A DNA stretch of 7,191 nucleotides from positions 1-7,191 of the forward strand of contig CAVIQT010000066.1 in the NCBI GenBank assembly GCA_963645165.1, read 5' to 3'. This DNA comes from CAG-533 sp963645165. GTDB taxonomy: Bacteria; Bacillota_I; Bacilli_A; RF39; UBA660. The position numbers were made by a program, and so were the translations under genes. Below, piece after piece: positions 1 through 4,422 of the stretch. Every line of letters starts with the position of its first letter. Position 1 is the first letter of the stretch. The notes below the pieces were generated by a model. That model did no database searches and had not been told where the DNA came from. It saw only the letters and a program-made list of their open reading frames with translations.

Positions 1-183
1 ATTGTAACTGGAATAGATAATAAATATAATATATACATATTTAATATAACAAAATCTAAAAATCTAGCATTAATATTTATTATTATCATAGTAATTTGTA
101 TTGCTGGAGTAATAGCATATAAGTTATTTATGAAAATTAAAAATAATAATGATGGTAATACGGGGGACTATGACTATGAATAA
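1..183 (+). CDS. C-terminal end of a membrane-anchored protein (5' truncated)
   Basis: An open frame runs in from the window edge for 60 codons and stops at TAA 181-183. The fragment has a short polar segment, one strongly hydrophobic helix (fragment residues about 22-40, rich in Ile), then a basic stretch (KLFMKIK) and an acidic tail ending DYDYE. By the positive-inside rule this is a C-terminal membrane anchor with a short cytoplasmic tail, so the missing N-terminal part is probably outside the cell. Its last codons overlap the next gene by 8 bases, which suggests one operon and translational coupling. I do not recognise the family. Given the neighbour it may be another surface component of the same apparatus, but that is inference only. 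Confidence 0.7.
   Translation: MVTGIDNKYNIYIFNITKSKNLALIFIIIIVICIAGVIAYKLFMKIKNNNDGNTGDYDYE
162..166 (+). promoter_or_regulatory. Ribosome binding site that decides the start of the next gene
   Basis: A run of five G sits inside very AT-rich DNA. It is 9 bases upstream of ATG 176 but only 3 bases from ATG 170, and it lies downstream of ATG 149 and 152. This favours ATG 176, which also gives a clean signal peptide beginning MNKNK. Confidence 0.6.
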
Positions 184-1144
184 AAATAAATATATAATTA
201 TATTTTTAATACTAATATCATTTTTTACATTTAATGAAAATGTATTTGCTGATTTAGACCCTATAACTTATGATTTAGAAAAGGGAGAACTTACAATTAA
301 TGTTAAAGCCAGCAAAAAAATTACAACTGCAGTTTTAAATTGCGACGGAAAACAAGCGGCATTTTTTGAAAATGTTAATAATAAAAAATTATATTCAACA
401 TTTGATATAACACAAAGACTTACGGTAGGTGAACACAATTGCAATATTTATTACAATGTAGAAGGTAGTGATACTACATCTAAAGCACTTGATAATGATG
501 TATATGTTAATATAACTGTTCCTAACAAAGATACTCCAACATGTAAATCTTATAGTAATAGTTCAACTACTTGCAAACAAAAGGGTTGCTTTTATAATAA
601 TAAGTTCTGTACTGGCTACATGAGCGATATTTCTGCTTGGAACATTAATACAAATGATAATTCATCTAGTGGTTCATCAAGTAACTCATCATCATCTTCA
701 AATAATAGTTCTTCAAGCGGTAGTAATTCCTCAAGTAATAATAATAATGCTACTAATTCATCTTCTGGAAGTTCTTCAAGTAGCAGTACTTCTAATGACT
801 TAACTACTTCTAAATTAGAAGTAAAACCCTTAGAAAGCGGAGAATTTTGTCATGATATATCACCAGGCTTAAAAATAGCAGGTTATACAATTTTAATTAT
901 TAAAATAATAACACCACTTGCTATTATCTTAATGGGATCATTCGATTTTTATAAAGCAGTATCTACTGGAAAACCAGATGACTTAAAAAAACAAGCAATC
1001 TTATTAGGTAATCGTGTAATAACTGGTTTAATTATCTTCTTTTTACCTGCTATATTAAAAACAACTCTAGACTTTTTATCTGGAGAAAGTGAATATATAA
1101 CATGTATTGATTGTTTATTTGATCCTAATAATAGTTGCAAATAA
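176..1144 (+). CDS. Secreted Ig-like/Cys-rich/Ser-rich protein with C-terminal VirB2-like pilin domain
   Basis: This is a 322-residue modular surface protein. Residues 1-25 are a signal peptide ending VFA. Residues 26-118 look like an Ig-like beta domain with a cysteine pair (56, 89). Residues 123-145 form a small Cys module (C-x9-C-x4-C-x6-C). Residues 159-208 are an almost pure Ser/Asn linker. From 225 there is a two-helix domain with helices about 233-255 and 278-300, joined by a charged turn (KPDDLKK), and with cysteines outside both helices (225, 310, 313, 321). That last part aligns closely with the stand-alone pilin at 3126-3479 (FDF-KAV, DD-KK, IFF-P motifs). VirB2/TrbC proteins share this helical-hairpin plan with both ends outside the cell. 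ATG 149 opens the same frame, but the G-run at 162-166 favours 176. The gene overlaps the preceding one by 8 bases and a terminator follows it. A role as a pilus-incorporated adhesin or tip subunit is inference. Confidence 0.8.
   Translation: MNKNKYIIIFLILISFFTFNENVFADLDPITYDLEKGELTINVKASKKITTAVLNCDGKQAAFFENVNNKKLYSTFDITQRLTVGEHNCNIYYNVEGSDTTSKALDNDVYVNITVPNKDTPTCKSYSNSSTTCKQKGCFYNNKFCTGYMSDISAWNINTNDNSSSGSSSNSSSSSNNSSSSGSNSSSNNNNATNSSSGSSSSSSTSNDLTTSKLEVKPLESGEFCHDISPGLKIAGYTILIIKIITPLAIILMGSFDFYKAVSTGKPDDLKKQAILLGNRVITGLIIFFLPAILKTTLDFLSGESEYITCIDCLFDPNNSCK
229..250 (+). repeat. Exact 22-base repeat, copy 1 (end of signal peptide)
   Basis: Positions 229-250 are identical to 3610-3631. Both encode the FNENVFA end of the signal peptide in the two Ig-like pilin-fusion genes. 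Identity includes synonymous positions, while flanking sequence has diverged. Confidence 0.85.
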
Positions 1145-1170
1145 ATTAAATTACTAAGTATATATTAAAT

Positions 1171-1203
1171 AAGATTTACTCAAAATAAAGTAAATCTTTT
1201 TTT
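1171..1203 (+). terminator. Rho-independent terminator
   Basis: A perfect 10-base inverted repeat (AAGATTTACT at 1171-1180 and AGTAAATCTT at 1189-1198) encloses an 8-base loop. The stem ends in a run of seven T at 1197-1203. It lies 27 bases after the stop of the first Ig-like pilin fusion and separates that operon from the promoter at 1249. The stem is AT-rich, as expected in this genome, but complete. Confidence 0.85.
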
Positions 1204-1248
1204 CTTTAAAAAAGTAATAATTATCTATGTAAAATAACCTAACAATCA

Positions 1249-1277
1249 TTGAAAACACTAAAAATTTATTATATACT
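1249..1277 (+). promoter_or_regulatory. Sigma-A-type promoter for the 1309-3060 operon
   Basis: A -35 box TTGAAA (1249-1254, five of six consensus) and a -10 box TATACT (1272-1277, five of six) are separated by exactly 17 bases. Transcription would start near 1284, giving a leader of about 25 bases with AGGAGGA at 1294-1300, 8 bases before ATG 1309. It lies directly after a terminator, so it begins a new transcription unit. Confidence 0.75.
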
Positions 1278-1308
1278 ATTTATAGAGTAAGATAGGAGGA
1301 ATTATTAA

Positions 1309-1548
1309 ATGAAAGAAGCTTCTTCAGAATTAAGTATGACTGCTATAGCAGTAGTAGCAATTGCGGCAATTGGGGTATTATTTACCACGGTTATTTGGCC
1401 ATCAATTAAAACTAACATTATCAATTCAACTAAATGCGCTAATGCACTTTCTTGTGATAATTGTAATGGTAAAACTTGCAAATGTACTTATTTAGATGAT
1501 GATGGAAATGTTCAAAGTAATTTAACTTGTCCAGATAAAACTAATTAA
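1309..1548 (+). CDS. Small Cys-rich single-helix (pilin-like) membrane protein
   Basis: This 79-residue protein has a short polar N-terminus (MKEASSELSM), one Ala/Ile/Val-rich helix at about 10-30, and a polar C-terminal domain with six cysteines (43, 49, 52, 57, 59, 74). The size and the N-terminal helix with a preceding glutamate (E7) recall Flp/Tad-type small pilins. However, there is no glycine at a usual prepilin-peptidase site, so processing is doubtful. The Cys-rich part probably faces outside, tied by up to three disulfides. A strong AGGAGGA site (1294-1300) and the promoter at 1249 make it the first gene of its operon, 12 bases before the TadE-like gene. That position fits a structural subunit made in quantity. 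A zinc- or disulfide-stabilised small domain unrelated to pilins is the alternative. I do not recognise a named family. Confidence 0.7.
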   Translation: MKEASSELSMTAIAVVAIAAIGVLFTTVIWPSIKTNIINSTKCANALSCDNCNGKTCKCTYLDDDGNVQSNLTCPDKTN

Positions 1549-1560
1549 TAAGAGAAGAAT

Positions 1561-1995
1561 ATGAGAGAGTCAATAGGTGGTACTTGGATCTTTTCTTTAG
1601 TCATAGTATTTATTGTTTTATTTACTGGTTACTTAGCAGTATCAGTTAATTACTCACGTGCTTTTAAAGTTAAAAATGGAATAATAAGTATTATTGAACA
1701 AGATGAAGGACACAATCTGACAGCCCAAGAAGATATTACTGCTTACTTAAATAGTTCCAGTTACTTTGTATATGGAACATGCGGAAGTAATGAACAAGGC
1801 TTTGGAAAAGCAAATGCTCAAAGTTCTAAATATAGATATTGTATATCAAAAGTAGTTAATAATGATACAACTATACCAAGTACAAGATATTATGTAAAAG
1901 TATTTTTTAGATTAGATTTGCCAGTACTAGGTGATATACTAACATTCCCAATAACGGGAGAAACTAAAGCCGTATATTTTGCAAAAGATAATTAA
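1561..1995 (+). CDS. TadE-like pseudopilin (single N-terminal helix)
   Basis: This 144-residue protein starts MRESIGGTW, followed by a hydrophobic helix at about 9-29. An extracellular domain follows with two cysteines (74, 94) and a C-terminal beta-rich stretch (YYVKVFFRLDLPVLGD, then FPITGETKAVYF). A short N-terminus, one helix with an early Glu, and a compact beta domain ending in a 'lPv-g-----i-G-t' pattern resemble TadE-type minor pseudopilins of Tad pili. The resemblance is of architecture, not a proven match. There is a weak purine-rich ribosome site (AAGAGAAG, 1550-1557). It sits 12 bases after the small Cys-rich gene and 18 bases before the CpaE/TadZ-like gene, and that Tad-like company supports the call. 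It could instead be a lineage-specific accessory protein of a type IV secretion channel. Confidence 0.6.
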   Translation: MRESIGGTWIFSLVIVFIVLFTGYLAVSVNYSRAFKVKNGIISIIEQDEGHNLTAQEDITAYLNSSSYFVYGTCGSNEQGFGKANAQSSKYRYCISKVVNNDTTIPSTRYYVKVFFRLDLPVLGDILTFPITGETKAVYFAKDN

Positions 1996-2013
1996 ACTAG
2001 AAGAGATGATAAG

Positions 2014-3060
2014 ATGAATATAATAATTAAAAATCAAAATAGTAAAGTATTAAGTGAACTTCAAGTAGATGTTATAAAAACATTAGAAGGTGAATTTAAT
2101 AGAAGTGAAATAGAACAAGAATTTGTAAATCTATTTTATAATAAAGTTATAATTGATATAACTGCGATTAGAAATTATTATGATTCTACATCTCTTTTTA
2201 ATTTTCTATCTTTTTTTGAACCTAATAAAGTTATATTACTACTAAATAATAGCGAACTAGTTAACAGTGCTAATTATTTATCTAAATTAGTAGAAAAAGG
2301 ATACTATAACTTTACTAAAAATGCTAGTTCAATTGGGTATTTAATAGATCATCCTAATAATCTTGAAGATGTTAAGAAATTTATAGTAGAAACTAATAAT
2401 AATATACCTTCTATAAATAATGAAGATATAAATAATAATAATAATAATAATAATATGCCAAATGAATTTGGCAGTAAAAGTAGGGGATTATTTAATAGTT
2501 TATTTGGCAAGAAAAATGAAGAAGAAAAAGAAACAGAAAAAGTTATAATAGGTATTCAAAATATAACTGACCATGCTGGTGCAACTACTTTAATGTATAT
2601 GATGGTAAAACAACTATCTTATAACTATAAAGTTAAAGGCATAGAAATGAATAAACAAGATGGTATTTACTTTAGAGATGATCATTTAATTATGGCAACA
2701 TCCATAGAAGATTTAAAAATGCAAATAAATGTCTTAAAAGATGAAGATGTAATTATTATAGATTTAAATGGTAATAATGCAGATGATATATGCACACATA
2801 TTTTATACTTAATTGAACCAGGAACAATAAGACTAAATAGGTTATTTAAATCCAATAGAGCCATATTAGATAAAGTAAATAATGGTAAAGTTATTCTAAA
2901 TAGAAGCGCCATAAAAGATGAAGAAATAAATAACTTAGAATATGAAACAAAAATGAAAGTATTCTTTAATATGCCAAACTTTGATGAAAGAAAAGAAAGA
3001 ATACAAGTTATAGATGAACTATTAAACAAATTAAAATTAAAGAAATCTACTGATAAGTAG
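2014..3060 (+). CDS. CpaE/TadZ-like ParA-fold protein with atypical Walker A
   Basis: This is a 348-residue cytoplasmic protein. Residues 1-125 look like a degenerate response-regulator-receiver-type alpha/beta domain (strands VIIDI 45-49 and KVILLL 72-77). Residues 140-147 are eight Asn, then comes a basic amphipathic stretch (SRGLFNSLFGKK). Residues 176-340 form a ParA/MinD-like domain: strand VIIGIQ, a P-loop-like TDHAGATTL (185-193), and a Walker-B-like DVIIIDL (245-251). The P-loop lacks the invariant lysines of ParA; CpaE/TadZ proteins are known for a comparable GG-G-A/S-T/S-T variant, so the family call fits. CpaE/TadZ proteins mark the polar assembly site of Tad pili. Here one would presumably position the type IV secretion or pilus apparatus encoded on either side. 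Weak nucleotide binding, or none, is expected. ATG 2014 has AGAAGAGATGA upstream. It is the last gene of its operon. Confidence 0.75.
   Translation: MNIIIKNQNSKVLSELQVDVIKTLEGEFNRSEIEQEFVNLFYNKVIIDITAIRNYYDSTSLFNFLSFFEPNKVILLLNNSELVNSANYLSKLVEKGYYNFTKNASSIGYLIDHPNNLEDVKKFIVETNNNIPSINNEDINNNNNNNNMPNEFGSKSRGLFNSLFGKKNEEEKETEKVIIGIQNITDHAGATTLMYMMVKQLSYNYKVKGIEMNKQDGIYFRDDHLIMATSIEDLKMQINVLKDEDVIIIDLNGNNADDICTHILYLIEPGTIRLNRLFKSNRAILDKVNNGKVILNRSAIKDEEINNLEYETKMKVFFNMPNFDERKERIQVIDELLNKLKLKKSTDK
2431..2454 (+). repeat. (AAT)8 trinucleotide microsatellite inside the CpaE/TadZ-like gene
   Basis: Eight consecutive AAT codons encode Asn 140-147 in the linker between the receiver-like and ParA-like domains. 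Changes of whole repeat units would keep the frame and only alter linker length. Confidence 0.9.
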
Positions 3061-3069
3061 GGAAATTTG

Positions 3070-3099
3070 TTGACAATAGTAATTAAAATAATATATAAT
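3070..3099 (+). promoter_or_regulatory. Full-consensus sigma-A promoter for the stand-alone pilin
   Basis: A perfect TTGACA (3070-3075) and a perfect TATAAT (3094-3099) are 18 bases apart, in the 65-base gap before the pilin gene. Transcription would begin near 3106, with GGGAG at 3113-3117 as ribosome site 8 bases before ATG 3126. It is the best promoter in the window. A short dyad (AATTAAA 3081-3087 and TTTAATT 3099-3105) flanks the -10 box and could be an operator, though in DNA this AT-rich it may be chance. Confidence 0.85.
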
Positions 3100-3125
3100 T
3101 TAATTGTTGTAAGGGAGAGAATTTT

Positions 3126-3479
3126 ATGAGTAATTTATTATTAAGTGGTTTTAATGTTAATGGTTTTTGTACCAATGCAAAAGATGTTTTATCATTTGTA
3201 GGTTGGATACTTACTATATTTAAAATAGCTATACCATTATTAATTATTGCTTATGGTATGTTTGATTTTGGTAAAGCAGTTGTTGCAAGTAAAGATGATG
3301 AAATTAAAAAATCAGCAAAAAGTCTTGGTATGCGTGCAGTATCTGGTGTTGTTATATTCTTTATACCATCAATTATATTATGGTTATTTAGTCTTGCGCC
3401 AGGTTATAGTGATGCTAATGGTAGTGCAGATTTTGAAGTTTGCAAAACATGTATTTTATATCCATATAATTGTGATTAA
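3126..3479 (+). CDS. VirB2/TrbC-like stand-alone pilin or pore subunit
   Basis: This 117-residue protein has two hydrophobic helices (about 24-46 and 70-91) separated by a charged turn (ASKDDEIKK). Its short N-terminus holds one Cys (15) and its C-terminus three (106, 109, 116). The helical hairpin, the turn and the size match VirB2/TrbC-type T4SS pilins, whose turn is cytoplasmic and whose ends are outside. There is no separate signal peptide: it starts MSNLLLSG. The core aligns closely with residues 225-321 of the protein at 176-1144 and more weakly with the C-terminus of the protein at 3560-4408. It is flanked by its own perfect promoter and its own terminator, so it can be made in excess over its neighbours, as expected for the major fibre subunit. 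An alternative is a holin-like or pore role within the secretion channel. An overlapping frame at 3247-3531 is a shadow. Confidence 0.8.
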   Translation: MSNLLLSGFNVNGFCTNAKDVLSFVGWILTIFKIAIPLLIIAYGMFDFGKAVVASKDDEIKKSAKSLGMRAVSGVVIFFIPSIILWLFSLAPGYSDANGSADFEVCKTCILYPYNCD

Positions 3480-3486
3480 TCAAACC

Positions 3487-3515
3487 AAAAAACAACTTTA
3501 CTGTTGTTTTTTTTT
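3487..3515 (+). terminator. Rho-independent terminator after the pilin gene
   Basis: The stem pairs A-rich AACAAC (3491-3496, extendable to 3487) with GTTGTT (3503-3508, extendable to 3512). The loop is 6 bases (TTTACT) and a run of nine T spans 3507-3515. It starts 8 bases after the pilin stop codon. It should end most pilin transcripts, making that gene largely monocistronic. Its loop doubles as a likely -35 box of the next promoter. Confidence 0.85.
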
Positions 3516-3525
3516 ATGTTATAAT
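3497..3525 (+). promoter_or_regulatory. Extended -10 promoter embedded in the terminator, for the 3560 operon
   Basis: A perfect TATAAT (3520-3525) is preceded by TGT (3517-3519), which makes an extended -10 element. Exactly 17 bases upstream lies TTTACT (3497-3502, four of six consensus), which is the terminator loop. Transcription would start near 3532, leaving a leader of about 28 bases. It would restart transcription for the Ig-like pilin, VirB6-like, PrgI-like and TraC/VirB4-like genes. Confidence 0.7.
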
Positions 3526-3549
3526 TTTTAATGGAAAAGTATATTCAAT

Positions 3550-3554
3550 GAGGT
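3550..3554 (+). promoter_or_regulatory. Ribosome binding site that decides the start at 3560
   Basis: GAGGT lies 5 bases before ATG 3560 and overlaps the possible earlier ATG at 3548, which has no ribosome site of its own at a good distance. Starting at 3560 gives a standard signal peptide beginning MKKF. Confidence 0.65.
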
Positions 3555-3559
3555 ACTAT

Positions 3560-4408
3560 ATGAAAAAATTTATATATATATTTTTATTTTTTATGTTTAG
3601 CTTTTTAATATTTAATGAAAATGTATTTGCTAAAGCTGATCCAATTACATACGATTTAAGTGAAAAAACTATGACAGTTGCATTTAATGCTAAATCTAAT
3701 GTAACTAAAGTAGTAGTTAAATGTAATGGTAGTGATGTTCATATATTTGACTCAGTTAATACCAAAAATGTATCCTTAACATTTAATTATAATTTAGCAA
3801 ACGGTAATTATACTTGTAACGCCAATTATTATATGGACGGAAATGAAGCAGCGCAGGCCGTATCGAAAACTAATATTGATGTAATTATAAAAGAACCAAG
3901 AACTTATAATGCTGAAGATAATACATGTGTTTCAATGATGGACACGCAAGATACTGATGGGAATTCTCTAAATTATAATTGTAAAGAAGCAGGTTGTAAA
4001 TGGACAGGAAACTCTTGTGTAAGTTATACCAATACATCAAGTTCATCTAGTGGCTCATCAAGTAATACATCTAGTGAAAATAATTCTTCAAGTGATAATA
4101 CATCATCTGATTCATCAAATGGGGAAAAAATTACCACTGACAATTGTCGTATTTTAGGTGACTTTAAAGATGATTTACAAGAAATACTTAAAATGGTAAG
4201 AATGTTTGCTCCTATCTTGGTAGCAGTAATATCTGTCTATGAATATTTGTCTGTTGTATTTATGAAAGATGCAAGTGAATTAAAGAAAGCAAATTCTAGA
4301 CTTATTAAAAGATTAATTTTAATTACTCTTTTATTTCTTTTACCAACCTTTTTAAATATTATCTTAGATTTAGTTGATACAGGTAATTATTCAACATGTG
4401 TTAAATAG
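3560..4408 (+). CDS. Second secreted Ig-like/Cys-rich/Ser-rich protein with C-terminal VirB2-like hairpin
   Basis: This 282-residue paralogue of the protein at 176-1144 has the same order of parts. A signal peptide covers 1-24 (same FNENVFA ending, followed by a shared DPITYDL). An Ig-like domain to about 112 has Cys 55 and 86. A Cys module (123, 141, 146, 153) keeps the C-x4-C-x6-C core (CKEAGCKWTGNSC). A Ser/Asn/Thr linker spans about 158-187, shorter than in the first copy. A two-helix domain (about 211-233 and 250-270) is framed by Cys 196 and 280. The hairpin is clearly more diverged than in the first copy: the turn (MKDASELKK) and FLLPTFLN are recognisable, but the terminal CxxC is reduced to one Cys. 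It heads the operon with the VirB6-like gene, 14 bases away. A secreted adhesive or tip subunit using the pilin hairpin as anchor is the likeliest reading. An alternative is a membrane-anchored cell-wall-spanning accessory subunit. Confidence 0.8.
   Translation: MKKFIYIFLFFMFSFLIFNENVFAKADPITYDLSEKTMTVAFNAKSNVTKVVVKCNGSDVHIFDSVNTKNVSLTFNYNLANGNYTCNANYYMDGNEAAQAVSKTNIDVIIKEPRTYNAEDNTCVSMMDTQDTDGNSLNYNCKEAGCKWTGNSCVSYTNTSSSSSGSSSNTSSENNSSSDNTSSDSSNGEKITTDNCRILGDFKDDLQEILKMVRMFAPILVAVISVYEYLSVVFMKDASELKKANSRLIKRLILITLLFLLPTFLNIILDLVDTGNYSTCVK
3610..3631 (+). repeat. Exact 22-base repeat, copy 2 (end of signal peptide)
   Basis: Identical to 229-250. A second near-identical pair lies at the start of the Ser-rich linkers: 661-684 and 4042-4065 differ at one base of 24. 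Both pairs are direct repeats, about 3.4 kb apart. Confidence 0.85.
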
Positions 4409-4422
4409 AAAGGAGCTAAATT

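Noticed and set aside
149..175. Upstream ATG starts (149, 152, 170) of the first Ig-like pilin fusion
   Set aside because: The G-rich ribosome site at 162-166 lies inside or too close to these starts. A start at 176 gives a better-formed signal peptide matching its paralogue.
655..800. Ser/Asn-rich linker as a tandem DNA repeat or CRISPR-like array
   Set aside because: Ser codons are mixed (TCA, TCT, AGT, AGC, TCC) with no fixed unit length or spacers. It is low-complexity coding sequence, not an array.
949..1140. Reverse-strand open frame of 63 codons
   Set aside because: It lies wholly within the pilin domain of the 176-1144 gene, has no ribosome site, and its hydrophobic look is a mirror of the sense-strand helices.
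2682..3029. Reverse-strand open frame of 115 codons
   Set aside because: Antisense to the ParA-like domain of the CpaE/TadZ-like gene. Its Ser/Ile/Leu/Phe-rich translation is typical of the complement of AT-rich coding DNA, and there is no promoter or ribosome site.
3247..3531. Second + strand frame overlapping the pilin gene
   Set aside because: It is frame-shifted inside the pilin gene, runs through the terminator, and has no ribosome site. The pilin frame has promoter, ribosome site and homology to its two paralogues.
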